Shown here piece by piece: positions 10,762 through 22,186 of a DNA stretch of 64,000 nucleotides. Location of the stretch: NCBI GenBank assembly GCA_947359465.1, contig OX375872.1, positions 6,825,741 to 6,889,740 of the forward strand. Direction: 5' to 3'. Positions within the stretch are counted from its first letter, which is position 1, and every line of letters begins with the position of its first letter. Below the pieces are notes generated by a model. It was given only the letters and a program-made list of their open reading frames with translations. It ran no database searches and was not told where the DNA came from. A program made the translations under genes and the position numbers. Source of the DNA: Metellina segmentata. Lineage: Eukaryota; Arthropoda; Arachnida; Araneae; Tetragnathidae.

Positions 10762-11681
10762 TCTCGAATATTATAAAAGGAATTGTTTGTTAGTCTCTTT
10801 TTTTCTGCACGCTAAGTCCTGGCGAATCTATGGCACTTACAGTAATGAGATTTGCCACAGGTAGTCCACATTTTTTGAAATTTTTGGGTCGCGGCGAATT
10901 TTAAAATTCAATCTAGAAGATTTTTAAATGAATTTAATTATTATTGAATGCAACAGCATAGATTCTAAATTTATTATTTTCGTTTCAGTTTTCATTTTGC
11001 GGAGGAATGATTTTCCAGTAGACGATAAAAAACAAAGTTTTAACTTTAGTTATGTAGTTCTTTTTCCTAGACCGTTAAAGATAGAGTAAAAATTTCAACG
11101 GATTTGAAATTTGCGGAATTTTTTACATTAGATCGATACCTAAAAATACGATTTTCTTTAGATAAAAATTTTTAATAGAATATCTTTATATTTTCGCAAG
11201 AGAATTTGACAACACGCCAACATTTGCGTTCCAAAAAAAAAACCAGATTACATTTCCTGCTCTCTTACGATTCTAGTGAAAGAAAACAAAAGAATAAAAA
11301 CATTTTGGCTGGCATTGTTTAGTTTTTTTGCAAAATCGGGATCGTTAAAGGTAGATTAAAAATTTCAACGGATTTGAAATCTGCGGAAAATTTGACACCA
11401 GATAGATACCTTATACATTTGATTTTTTTTTAAGAAATAATTTTTCACTTAAATATTTATATTTTCGCAAGAGATTGACGTCACGCCGAATTCCCACATG
11501 GTTTTCGAAGCAAACCAACGCCACGGGCAACTCCGTTATGGTTGTTATCCAATAGGCTACAAATTCTCATTAAATGGGAATTTGTAGCAATCATCGGGGG
11601 TTAGCAAGCAGTGGTCACACCTGACCCCACGGAAAGAACTGTCACGGGCAACACCGTGCTGTCCACGCAGTGTGTGGCTAG
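10762..11681 (+). mobile_element. Non-autonomous Helitron, 920-bp copy
   Basis: Starts TCTCGAATATTATAAAAGG after an A at 10761. It ends with a hairpin (CCACGCAGTGTGTGG) and CTAG at 11678-11681 before a T. It contains two imperfect copies of an internal module (gttaaagatagagtaaaaatttcaacgg, ttttcgcaagag...acgtca). It lies just beyond the 3' end of the phosphatase gene and directly after a TTAA MITE. Confidence 0.75.
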
Positions 11682-11760
11682 TAACATAAAATTGATACTG
11701 TGAATCTTGGAATAATCGTGCATGGAAGAGAAAAAAAGAGAAAAGTTTCATGCAAAAATA

Positions 11761-11766
11761 TTTATT
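11761..11766 (-). terminator. Mkp3: Possible poly(A) signal of the phosphatase gene
   Basis: AATAAA on the minus strand, about 675 bases after the stop codon at 12441. It is the first canonical hexamer I see downstream and it precedes the Helitron. Transcript data could confirm or move it. Confidence 0.35.
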
Positions 11767-12440
11767 CTACAAATTTTCATTAAGAAATAAATAAGTACTT
11801 AAACTTTTCAAACTTGCAACACTTGTAATAGAAGTGTCCTGTACAAACAAAACATCTATGGAATGTTGTCATGTTAAAATATATAAAATTCCTATACACT
11901 TACAAAAGGCATGACACATGTACTGCAAATCGTAACACGCAGTGTTTCAATTATAAATATTTCTACAAACTCAATTCTTAAAATGGCATGTTCAATCCAT
12001 GCAGTAAGTTGAACACACTGGAACAATACTTTTACTCCTTGAGAGGAAACGTCGACATTGCGTAATTATATACTTTGAAATGGCAGGACTAGAACACCGT
12101 AACAATTATGAGAAAACCCTTAACACAAAAACTTATAACTCTTTAACTCTATAAATTTATATAAAAAATACAGTTTTCAGAAATAACTCTTGACGCCCAA
12201 GTCATGAAATAATGCAATCTGGTGAATAAGTATTGCTTTAGGTACGTTTCAACAGGATTTAAAGGGAATATCTTAACATGCCTTGTTTGTAGACATTTCC
12301 CTAAACAGTAAACTTCCGATACATCTATTCAGCTCACAGTTCTAGTTCTTTTCTAATGGGTTTCAACCTTCAGTGGCACATTTTCGAAAGTCAAAACGCT
12401 CTATCCACATTTCAGTATGGATCCATTTGAGGAGATGATG

Positions 12441-12664
12441 TTAGAGGAAGGAATTGAGATTGAGTTGACGTTCGAAGTCCTTCAGCTGCCCGAGGAAATT
12501 CAAATTCGGAGCTATGTTCGCTTTTCGCCTCTGCACGAAATCGTACGCTTCATTCAGAGGGATGTTCAATTCGTGCATCAGGTACGCTAAGGTGATGGTT
12601 ACCGATCGACTGATGCCAGCCAAGCAGTGCACCAAGACGCCAAGCTTCCTTTTGCGGGCTTCAT
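12441..12664 (-). CDS. Mkp3: MAP-kinase phosphatase, exon 3 (catalytic)
   Basis: Last coding exon of a DUSP6/7/9-class phosphatase, residues 254-327. The acceptor is a tttcag at 12665-12670, and the phase-1 join completes an Asp codon with exon 2. It holds the signature HCxxGxxRS, with catalytic Cys267 and phosphate-binding Arg273. The rest of the phosphatase fold follows ([20 protein letters not shown], then NLNFLGQL). The enzyme removes phosphate from Thr and Tyr of activated MAP kinase, ERK type in the known family. The protein stops soon after the domain (QLNLNSFL), so the long C-terminal tail of vertebrate DUSP6 is absent. A further alternative exon cannot be excluded. Confidence 0.95.
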
Positions 12665-12944
12665 CTGAAAGTAACCAGAGTCAATTAGCAATAGAATTTG
12701 ATAGCAAATCAAACTAAACTTGCAGTACTAGAATGGCACAAACTGACAATGAATATTCACTTGGGGAGGAATTAACGTCGCACTGGAGCAACAGGCATGA
12801 TTGTTGATGGTCAATCCCGAAGGGAAAGATCGTATCCACTTGGAGAAATTATTCAAACGTAGTTTTTAATATTTATTGCTCATGTTTGTGGGGAAAATTA
12901 AATTCTGTATATTTGGCTATCCCATTCCCCATGCACAAGGGTTC

Positions 12945-14110
12945 GTAGGGTTTTATGGCACAATATTTGGTTAAGCTGCGCCAAACACAAAGACAACGTC
13001 GAGTTACGCAATGGGCAAACCCACTGAGCCCCACAGAAAATGTTTACCAGAGATCGGGAAATTCAAAGGGAAATGAAATAATAAAGGATTCAAGCGGAAT
13101 AAAAAGCAAATGGGTTCACAAGACAGACAGTATCAAGTACTGGACATACGCACACGTAAGTTTTACTCAAGCAAGAAATACACCCAGGAGGTAATCGAAA
13201 CTGCGGCGCCTACAACTCGCAGGTTGCTAGAGCAGTGGGTAAACCAACTGAGTCACGACGCAAAAGCAACTGGAATCTTGGACCCAGAGTAATTTATATT
13301 AATGGGTTTACGCCCATTGTTCAATTTGTACATCATAATAGTTCATCGACTCCCCGAATACGCGATATAACTTACTTGATGTAAGAGAAGGAAACAAAAT
13401 CCGCCGCATGGCCCCATACAGTTTTTACATACCATTCATAAAGCCACATTTATTTTCACGTCAAACTTACTTTCGGAAGAACAGGTTGGTTTCCGATTTG
13501 GCAATGCTGTGACAGACATCCAATACCAAGTAATAGACGAAAGGTTTACCAACACAAAAATACACGCAGAGAGGAATGAAGAATTGAACCGCCTACAACA
13601 CTACTTACTACCTCGCAAGAATGTTAGACAAGTCTTAGAAAGGAAATTCAGTTGGGAAATCAAACTAGGAATTCATTGTTTTACCAAATATTTAGGAAAA
13701 TAGTTGCACACAATTATATGACACAATATCAAGTAATGGACATACGCACAAGGAAAGTTTTACTAACACAGAAGAAACAAATACAACAGGGGATGAATTG
13801 AGACAAAAAGTTAGAGGTTCACACTTTCTTTTCTAAAGACGAACTCTGAAGGGGGGTGAAATTTTGGCATTTTTCTGATACCTGATCAAGTATCGGTCAT
13901 CGCTGACTCGTCATTAAACCGTGGTTAACAATTACGAGGTGTTGTCCTGGGATTTTCAGGACGGTACGGGGTTGTTCCCGGTCAATAGCCCGCCTCTAGA
14001 GCGACGGTATTTCAACTACCTCCTGAAATGATCTCACCCGTCAGTAAAAAATACTTCTCCAGATAAAATTAGGATGGTTTTGGGTTTTATGGTGCAACAA
14101 AGGCTGAACT
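12945..14110. repeat. Intron 2: cluster of SINE B pieces and a SINE A piece
   Basis: Within intron 2. SINE B-like pieces, marked by gggttttatggcacaa ends and tRNA-like bodies (caactcgcaggttgctagagcagtggg), lie at about 12945-13060, 13185-13280, 13495-13625 and 14080-14110. A SINE A piece lies at about 13890-14030 (accgtggtt...acgaggtgttgtcctgg...ggtcaatagcccg). All are eroded and overlap short meaningless ORFs. Between 14110 and 14560 I see nothing. Confidence 0.55.
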
Positions 14111-14567
14111 AAGGGAGTTTCTTTCAAGTGAGCACTTGTTGCAGTAAAAGTTAATGTGAGCTTCTCAATGTTTAAAACTTTGTTAGCAGACCACATAAAA
14201 GCATTCTCTTTTGAAATCTGCAGATAGCTTTTGCAATTCGGATTGATGAAATAAATCAATTTGACGGGGAAACTGTCAGAAAATGTGGAAATGTTTTAAA
14301 CGTGCAAAAATATGTACATTCGTATTTTTTTTACACGAACAGTTTCGTTATCGAAACAAACTCTAGTTTGGCAGAGAAATTAAAGAATTATAAAAGAATT
14401 TTCTGTCATGAAAGGGATGTTTTGCTGATTCATGTAAATTTTTTTTAAGTTTTACAAAAGTTCAATTTTAGAGCAATTTTGAGATTCCAACTTATAATGC
14501 ATCAATAATTATCACGAATTTGAAACATGAAAATGCGGTCTTAAAACGACCGAAAAATTGCACTTAA

Positions 14568-15187
14568 CCCTCCAAGTGGTCACGACGAGATATATCGTCC
14601 AATCAATTTTGCAAATGACGAGATTGATTGAATTTTTATGGCATTAAGCTATCGGTAATTTCATACTTGCAAATGACATCTCGTTCATTGGTCACTTTTC
14701 TTCTGATGACGAGATACCTCGTCATCACAATCATCCCATTTCGAGCTTGACCTATATCAAAACTTTAATGGGAGAAAGTACATTGAGGTACAAAGCTTTT
14801 CGGACGAGGGGTCATGGAGAATGGAATGTGCAAGAGGTAAAGTTCAACAGATGAACCTCAACTGCTGCAGAAGAGAGACGATTCTGCAGTTTTGGCGATT
14901 TTCTGCATTTTATATTACGAATCTCGATTCTTAGCGGAAATAAGAACCTTTGATTGTGAAATTCAATTTTTCCCGAAGCATCAAAACTTTGAACGTCAAT
15001 TTTGCCGATTCATACCTATTTTTTAAACCTCCTCGGCCATCTAAGTGAAAAAAGTTTGTTAACCGTCCTTGAGTTGTAGTACGAGATATCTCGTCATTTG
15101 AAGTAAACTGACTAAATCTTGATACTAACGATTTTTTTATTATGATATCTTGATGGACGAGATATCTCGTCGAAACCACTTGGAGAG
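14568..15187. mobile_element. TTAA MITE (piggyBac-like), long copy
   Basis: TTAA at 14564-14567 and 15188-15191. Ends are CCCTCCAAGTGG and the inverted CCACTTGGAGAG. The right subterminal zone contains the 16-base palindrome GACGAGATATCTCGTC near 15157, and several half-matching copies (acgagatatctcgtc variants) occur on the left. At 620 bp it is longer than its relatives, with an unassigned middle at about 14760-15000. Confidence 0.8.
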
Positions 15188-15453
15188 TTAAAACACTATC
15201 AACAGTATTTGCAATGCTATCGTCAGAAATTTTAGGGTAGTCTTTGAGGAAGAAACCTCAAGGACGAAATAGGGAAAAATGACTTTTTCGACACTTCGCC
15301 AGTCTAAAGATCACCCAATTCTGGTTTAGAAAGAAAATCTCAGAAATGCAACTGCTACTAAGCCGTTGCTCGTCCAGCTGGGCTACCGTTAATTCCCATC
15401 CAAGAACTTTAAAACCTTAGTAGAGATTAGAAGTCAAACTTAAGGACACTTAC

Positions 15454-15828
15454 CAATGAAAGTTATCGCTTGAGGGAAGAAAGTGGCTAAGTTCTGTGAC
15501 CAGTGGTCCCGGATGGGAATCTGCATGTACTTCATGCCCAGTGCAGTGTTCTCGAACGCATTGGGCAGGTTTGGAGTGACGTTGAGGACATAGTGAATAT
15601 CGTATTTTTCGAGAGCTTCCCAATCGCAAGAGTCGCTGGCGTTGCCCAGGTACAGGTTGGGCAGTATTTCCACGGGTAAGGGTGGTGTGCCCACAGAACC
15701 ACATAGACCACTGTCCGCTTCTGGACGGTCCGTAGTGATTCGCAGAGCCATCAGACCAAGGATGGAGTCTTCCGGTGATTCAGATTCGCACCATTCAGGA
15801 TAGAGCAATTTAAAATTTCGGAAGCCAC
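15454..15828 (-). CDS. Mkp3: MAP-kinase phosphatase, exon 2 (linker and domain start)
   Basis: Middle coding exon, residues 129-253. The acceptor ttttcag is at 15829-15835 and the donor GTAAGT begins at 15453. It completes the end of the rhodanese-like domain (GGFRNFKLLYPEWCE). A short acidic and proline-bearing linker follows, then the start of the phosphatase domain: VEILPNLYLGNASDS, YVLNVTPNLPN and QIPIRDHWSQNL. Asp236 in IRDHW is the likely general acid. These stretches match the DUSP6/7/9 class closely in order and spacing. The linker is shorter than in vertebrate DUSP6. Intron 2 (15453-12665) separates it from the active-site exon. Confidence 0.95.
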
Positions 15829-16420
15829 CTGAAAATAATTCTAAATTAATTCCTGCGTAACTAGAGGGCGTTATTCATAATACAATTGAAGGTTGCGACA
15901 GTACAATGGAATAATAGACTGAAAAACGGTATTGGTACTGTGGTAATTTAGCTTCAAATTCATCACCTCACTCGGGTTGAATGTTCCATCCACTCCACAT
16001 CCATCAAACACTGCTAAAGGTACAACACTAAGGTTCAGTCTTCAAAAGGAAGAATTAGGAATTCCTTTACTCATAAAAATGACGAATACTCTCGCTCATA
16101 ACACAGGTCTGCAATTTTTCACTGAACAAATATTTTTTGCAAAGTAGCAATTGACTTTTGTTTTTTGGTATGCTAATTTCAAATATGTCATTCGTTTTTG
16201 TCCATCACGTAAGTTTTTTGAAAATTTAGAAAAATAATGCTTTATACATATACCATGTTAATACATTTCTAAGAAGTAAAACAAAGTAATAAGTAAGAAG
16301 TTTTGTGTGAAAAATCACTTTAATACTCACGTATATATTTAGAATTCACATTACTGAGTCGTTTACTGTCATTAGTACAAAATCATATGATTCCGGATAT
16401 TCAGCAACGGCCGCATACAG
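15829..16420. other. Intron 1 end, nothing recognised
   Basis: AT-rich intronic sequence before the acceptor at 15829. No repeat with identifiable ends and no coding signal. Confidence 0.5.
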
Positions 16421-18098
16421 TCAAGTTTCTAAGGCTTTGTAGTACCTTTTTCTTTTGTGTTGAATACTCCGTGTGGAAGCAGATCTTCTGTGTGTAACTT
16501 GCGGCTGTTCTCTGTGTAGCGACCAGCAGTAATCTACTATCATATTTTTGTTCCATCTACCTTGCTATCTGCATTCCATCTGCTTAATGTCTTGGTGAAA
16601 TCTTTAACCGTGTTCTTCACTGACGGCACCAAGATTTTCAGGAAAATAGTCCAGATGACTCCCCCCCCCCTTCCCCACATCAGGAAATAAACTTTTAAGC
16701 TGACAGAACATCCTAATTTTTTTAAATTTTCAAACATACTTTGTACAATTTGTTTGAAGTTGGGATCCTTATAATTGCACAGAAATTTTTTTAACAACTT
16801 CTTTAAAGCAGCTCTAAGCTTCCTTTTCAAACTTTGTCATACACGCTTCAAATTTTTCGTCCTTCATACGTTTTCGAATATATGGTCCCACAAACACACC
16901 TTCCTTCACTTTGGCTGCAGATAATCAAGGAAATGCATGAAGCAAGTGCTTGAAACACCGAATTTCTTTGTCTAGAAGCTTTAACGAATTGTTTTATCAA
17001 ACCAAGTTTTATATGAAGTGGAGGCAGAAAAATCGTTTCTCGGTCAACCAAAGCTTCCTCATTTCCAACTTCTCTCTTACTGGCCACTCTGTTAATCCAA
17101 TGTTGACTCCTTTCCCTACTGTCCCACTCACACAGGAAGCATGGATATTTTGTATAAACCCCTTGAAGTCCAAGAAGCAAGGCAATTACTCTTAAATCCC
17201 CACATATGGTCCACATGTGATCCTTGTATTAAAGTTTGTTCAAAATTTTTATAAATAAGTTTGTTCAAAAATTTTCGTAGCATTCTTTGTAGTGCTCGGA
17301 ATGTCCAACTGGTATTGAAGCATATTTGTTTCCGTTATGGAGTAGCACAGCTTTGAGGCTTCTTTTGCATGAGTCAATGTAGAGCCTCCATTCCTGTGCG
17401 TCATATTCAATTTCAAACTGAGCCATCAAGCCAAGAATATTGCTGCAATAAACTAAATCAACATCTTCAGAAAAATAAGGAAGGAAATCATTTCCTCGTC
17501 TTCTAAACCATGAAAAAGAGACCCCAAGAGCCAATAAGTTTTTTTAATTTAGCCTAGAACCTAGTAGTTCTGTGGAATTTTTAGGAAGCCCCAAGTCTCT
17601 CGCTACATAATTTAATTCACTTTGTGAGAAGAGTTGAGGATCGTTACTTCCTGCTGCATTGACATCATCAGAGACATATCTTCTGACTCCGAAGAAGACA
17701 ACTATCTTTAAGTTTTTCTGGGGGTTTAGGTATGGGTGGGTATTCAAGGACCACGAGGTACGGTGGAATGTTTGAATAAACAATTCCTTTCCTATTTTTG
17801 GCGTTGAACCTATGCACATTTGAGGAACAAAAGTAGAAGTCATCACTGTGGATCCAGATCATACTAAGCGAAGAAATTTTTCTTTTCCATTCAACCACTG
17901 TTTTCATTTTTCCACACAAATACAACAGACGATGTGTGAAGCTCAAGATTTAACCTGGTCTCCTAGCTTAACACCAAAGTAAGGATAGTATACTTTCTTC
18001 ACAAAATATGTAATATTTCTTTGATGTTTCTTGATTGTAAGATCATTGCAGATGTAGCAAAATTTGTTAGGGTCATTAGAACAGCCCCTTGCAGCCAT
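16421..18098 (-). pseudogene. Degenerate intronless ORF, uncharacterised arthropod family
   Basis: Reads from an ATG at 18098 (MAARGCSNDPNKFCYIC) to a stop at 16421, about 560 codons, with frame changes near 17900, 17700, 17540, 17240 and 16830. Landmarks in order: CYIC; FVKKVYYPYFGVKLGDQ; VCCIC; DDFYFCSSN (paired cysteines, probably zinc sites); DPQLFSQSELNYVARDLGLP; YCSNILGLM; a GDLRVIALLLGLQ...CFLCEWDSRER block; FLPPLHIKLGLIKQFVKA; YCWSL near the end. I remember near-identical multi-copy ORFs from spiders and other arthropods, annotated only as uncharacterised. Absence of introns and damage suggest a mobile or retrocopied gene. It sits antisense-free, on the same strand as the phosphatase, inside its first intron. 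Confidence 0.6.
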
Positions 18099-18934
18099 TT
18101 TACAAAACTGTCCACAATCACAAAAATAAATTTCAATCACTGATTAAATGGTATGATGGTTCAATTGAAAAAAAGCGAGCGTAAGCGAGCAGGGGACGGA
18201 GCACCCTAGTCATATAAAAGTTGCTTATATATAACTTCAATTCGTTTATTAAACCACCTTGACCTTCCGTCGCTATGACAAATAATTTTTAATATTCAGG
18301 GGTGAAAACAGTCAAAATGTAAAAAAGAGGAAAATATATGCAGCGTTATTTTGAAGTACAAAAATAGCTGAATAAGATTACTATATTTGTGTACTAATGT
18401 GTGTACAGAACAGTGGTGCAGCCAGAAATTTTTTTCTGAGGGGGTAGGCAAATTTTTAGTCTGATAAAAACTCTATAAAGTCTACTATAAACAATGAAAT
18501 TTGTCTTTGGAAAAGTAGGAGTGGGCACCTTATGTGCAAACTCAAATTTTGTAAAAGAGAAAAAATATCTAGGCAACTATAAACAGTATAAATAAGTTGG
18601 ATGAAGTTGAAAATGTTATTTTTATGAATATTTTTGAACACCTCACCAATGGTAAGATTTTCTTAAGAGTTGCAATTTTTCAAAAACCTTGATACCAAAA
18701 ATGAAATTAACAGGAAATCAAAATGCTGTTACAAAAGAATTAATCAAATATATACTATTTTTATTAAATAGCATAAATTTTATATTAAAAAAATAATAAT
18801 TAGACACCAAAAATAAAAATGGTACAGCTTCAGTCTTGGTTTATAGAAATGACAACGGACTTGGCGCTTTTTAGCGCACTTCTAGTAGCGAGTAATTACA
18901 GGTTAAGGTAACCCATATGTATAACGGTTATTGC
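18099..18934. other. Intronic, unassigned
   Basis: AT-rich. A short GC-rich patch, gcgagcgtaagcgagcaggg, at about 18175-18195 looks like a repeat end. A small palindrome, tggcgctttttagcgca, lies near 18860, close to the palindromic element that follows. No gene seen. Confidence 0.4.
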
Positions 18935-19860
18935 GGATTTTAATACAACCAGGTCAAGAGGAAAATTTTTAAAAAATTTCATTTCGAATATTCCAGAAAA
19001 ATCTTTCAAATTCCGTTAAACTGTCGTTTGATTTCATTGGTTCATTCGAAATAATTCTTTCCTTGGCGACTTAAGGCCCGGTACACATCCGGTTTTTCAA
19101 CGTGCGGCGCCACTGCGGCACCGAAGCCCAACTATGCACACATAACCGTGAAATGACACACGAACTCATTTCGCGCCATTTGCGATAAATATTCTATCGA
19201 AGAAAACGTGTTTATTTCGCTTACTTGGCGTAAAAAAAAAGTATAATTTGAAACAAAATAGACGTTACTGGATACAACAATTTATTAATTATTATTTATA
19301 ATCTATTTGTTACGCTGGAGGCATGTACGCACTGCTGCATTGGATTTAATGTATCTCAGACCGCACTTGCGTTGCGGCAGCGTCGCCGCACGTTGAAAAA
19401 CCGGATGTGTGCACCGGGCCTAAGTGCGCCAAGGGCAGGTCGTTGGCACAGCTATAAACGTAGACTGAAGCTGAAACCACGTGGTAGGAAAAATATTTCT
19501 TAGTTCAGTTAAAATTTACAACCTATTTTCGAATATAAAATAACTTTTTTTTCAAAATCTCTATATTTTTCCGTAAATATTCTTATTTTCTATTTGAATC
19601 AAATAAACTTAAAATTAATTACTCTTATTATCCAAGAAACAATTTAACTTATTAAAACAATCATAAATATTGCCCTTAAAAGAAGCATCATTTTGAAAAT
19701 AGTTGCAGTCTATGTTTAAAACGATGGCCACCGCCTTGGCGTACTTCTAAAGTCGCCAAAGAAAGAAGTTTTAACGGATTTTGAAAGTAATTTCTAGAAT
19801 ATTCAAAATGAAAATTTAAACTTTCCGCTTGCCGAGGTTGCCATGAAAGACGAAATAACA
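18935..19860. repeat. Long imperfect palindrome, probable MITE
   Basis: The left arm, starting near 18945 (accaggtcaagaggaaaa, then tttcgaatattccagaaa), is matched in inverted form by the right arm to about 19855 (tttctagaatattcaaaa, then ttccgcttgccgaggtt). Matching continues inward through cttggcgactt...gtgcgccaagg and tataaacgtagactg/cagtctatgttta, towards a centre near 19600. Arms are about 300 bp once the inserted MITE at 19075-19420 is discounted. No target duplication was resolved. Confidence 0.6.
19075..19420. mobile_element. Harbinger-type MITE, TAA duplication
   Basis: Inverted ends begin GGCCCGGTACACATCCGG at 19075 and its complement finishes at 19420. The arms match for about 40 bases, through the ccggtttttcaacgtgcggcg part. 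TAA stands on both sides (19072-19074, 19421-19423), the 3-bp duplication typical of PIF/Harbinger transposition. The element is 346 bp with no coding. The flanking palindrome arm rejoins cleanly without it. Confidence 0.75.
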
Positions 19861-20465
19861 AAGCATCTTATTTTCTAGTTGAAAGAAAAATCACATTAAA
19901 AGCTGATCAACTTAAAATATTTCATTTATACCTTTTCCGCCGCATCATGACGTTTCACGGCCTTTAGATAACAGCTCCGCTTTTTTAGGAAACCGTAGCT
20001 TTACCTACGAAATATGCAACAACGTACGCAAACTAGTTCAAAATCCAAGTTCTCCATGTTTACCATTAAACTAATAAGCTTCTCACAAAGGATTCTTTTC
20101 AAAAAGGAATTAGCAAGACTTATTTGTCTTCTATAAACGTAAAAAAAGCTGATAAGGGCAAAAATAGGATTTTTTTTTGTAAAAAATGATAAAAATCGGT
20201 CATTTTTTCAAAATTTACGAAAAGTTGGAAGAATCTACTATCTGAAGTAAGGACACACTTTCCTTATTGTTTTTTTTTTTTTACATTTATTCTTTGGCTG
20301 TAATTCCATGACATAATTTAATTCAAAGAAAAAAGCGGAAATTTTCGGAAAAAAAAAAAAAACGGAAATTCTCAAAAGGGGAAAAAAAGCGGAAATTCTC
20401 AAAAGAAAAAAAAAGCGGAAATCCGCGTAAAAGCGGAAGATTTTCACCCCTGAATATTTCAAAAG
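19861..20465. other. Intronic, low-complexity
   Basis: AT-rich. Near 20320-20440 a purine-rich patch repeats the unit aaaagcggaaattctc several times, a degenerate short tandem array. No gene seen. Confidence 0.45.
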
Positions 20466-20664
20466 TCCTAGTTCATTTTTTTAACACTAACGCTTTCACT
20501 AATCGCAAAATTCCACTTAAAATATGCTTTATTCTAACTTACATGCCGGCTTTAAATCAAATACTTTGCGGTGGTGTCGCGTGTGATGAAAAAGAATTAT
20601 ACCAAAAATTGTGAAAACAGAAATAAAAAATAAAAATTGGTGGGGAAAAGTTGTCCCAAAGATA
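20466..20664 (+). repeat. Repeat fragment shared with about 53260-53560
   Basis: Contains actttgcggtggtgtcgcgtgtgatgaaaa..., followed by cagaaa and cccaaagatat, in the same order as actttgtggtgcccttgcgtgtgatgagaa...tctaaagatatt near 53410-53530. The Tc1 element starts at the TA ending this match, so it interrupted the older repeat. Confidence 0.55.
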
Positions 20665-21760
20665 TACACTCATTGCCATAAAAATTTGCGCACCAAGAAA
20701 TAATTGTGGGATTGTAACGAAACTTGGCATGAAGGTACATGTCAGCCAGATATGCAAATGATTAGAAATGCAGCGTGATTGCGCATTGCGTAATGCCACT
20801 AGAGGGCGTTGAACTTCGTTCTCCTTTGAGTATAAAACAGGTAAGCAGAGCTTGTTTGAGTGTATTTAATCTTTTGCAAAGGAAACGCTGAGGTAGACAT
20901 GCCGTTACGCCGCCATCGAAGACAATATGAGCAGCTGTCAGAGTTCGAGAGGGGAATAATCATCGGGTTGATGGAAGCTGGGTGGTCAGCTCGGCGAGTA
21001 GCTCGTCAAGTAGGCCGTTCTGATTTTAATGTGAGGAGGTGTTGGAACCAGAGGACAGAAGAGACGTTATTTACACGACGATCAGGCTCAGGACGCCCTC
21101 GACAGACCAGTCGTCGAGACGATCGTCACATCATACGAAACGTACGCGTAGAGCCAACTGCCTCATTGGCCGCTATCCAGATACAGGCAGCACCTTCACT
21201 AAGGGCCCCTGTGTCTTCCCGAACCATCGCAAGGCGCCTGGCTGAAGGACATCTGGTATCGCGGCGCCCATTACGTGTGCTGCCAATGACACCCACCCAA
21301 CGACGCCTCCGTTTGGAGTGGTGTCGCGCACGACGGGACTGGACTGCAACGGAATGGAACCAGGTCGTCTTCAGCGACGAATCTAGATTCAATTTGAGCA
21401 GTGATGACAATCGTGTTCGTGTGTGGAGGCCCCGTGGTGAACGTCTCAATCCTGCCTTCGCTTTACAGCGACACACCGCTCCCACAGCTGGTGTGATGGT
21501 ATGGGGTGCCATTGCTTACGATACACGGTCACCCCTAATATTAATCCATGACATCTTTCAGCCACATGTGATGCCACTCATGGCAGGTCTCCCAGGAGCC
21601 ATTCTTAAACAAGACAATGCTCAGTCACACACAGCAAGGATGTCACAAGACTGCCTCCGCCACATTACCACCCTTATTCAAACAATAGTCAGATGACAAA
21701 ACAAGACCATCAACGTCGGCTGCGTAGATAATGAAACGCATTTTACCATATGCATAAAAT
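20665..21760 (+). mobile_element. Tc1-like transposon with truncated transposase
   Basis: The left end reads TACACTCATTGCCATAAAAA. The transposase ATG is at 20899 in an open frame ending 21696. Paired-like helix-turn-helix regions come first (YEQLSEFERGIIIGLMEAG, SARRVARQVGRS; then PVSSRTIARRL). The catalytic core has Asp in VVFSDESRFNL and Asp in ILKQDNAQSHTA. The third acidic residue (usual SPDLSPIEHIW block) is gone because the frame ends just after RHITTL. A small internal deletion follows SPLILIHD. Family length is about 340 residues; this has about 266. No right terminal repeat is recognisable. It cannot be active. Confidence 0.85.
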
Positions 21761-22186
21761 TTTGAGTTATAAATTCATTTGATAAAATAGATTTACGAGT
21801 CGTATTGAATTTTTTTGGGGGGGATGGGGGGAATCAGATTTACAACACAAACGTAAAAATGAGAAAAGGTTTGAATGGGAATTTTCTCAACCAAATCTCA
21901 GATTCAAAATTGTACTTAAAAAAATTGAGACGTTGATGATTCGAGAAACAGGACAGAAAATTAAAATATAATCACCAGAAAAAGGAACAGAGAATGAGTT
22001 TCAATTGGGTGCGCCCTCTTCACGTAAAAGATGACGATGGGTCAATGCTGGTCAGTTTGACATCCTCCGCATTCGAGGCCACTAATGAAGGATGAGTTTT
22101 GTAAAATGTAATTTGTTGACGACTTCCAAAAGCCTTGGGAACCACTTGGAGAGTTAGTTAAAGATGTATTTTTCATTGATCAAAAC
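21761..22186. other. Intronic, with a TTAA-MITE end fragment
   Basis: Mostly unassigned. At about 22137-22157, accacttggagagtta matches the right end of the TTAA MITEs, so a decayed copy ends here. No palindrome core is left. Confidence 0.4.

Noticed and set aside
21126..21512. 128-residue minus-strand ORF
   Set aside because: Antisense shadow of the Tc1 transposase.
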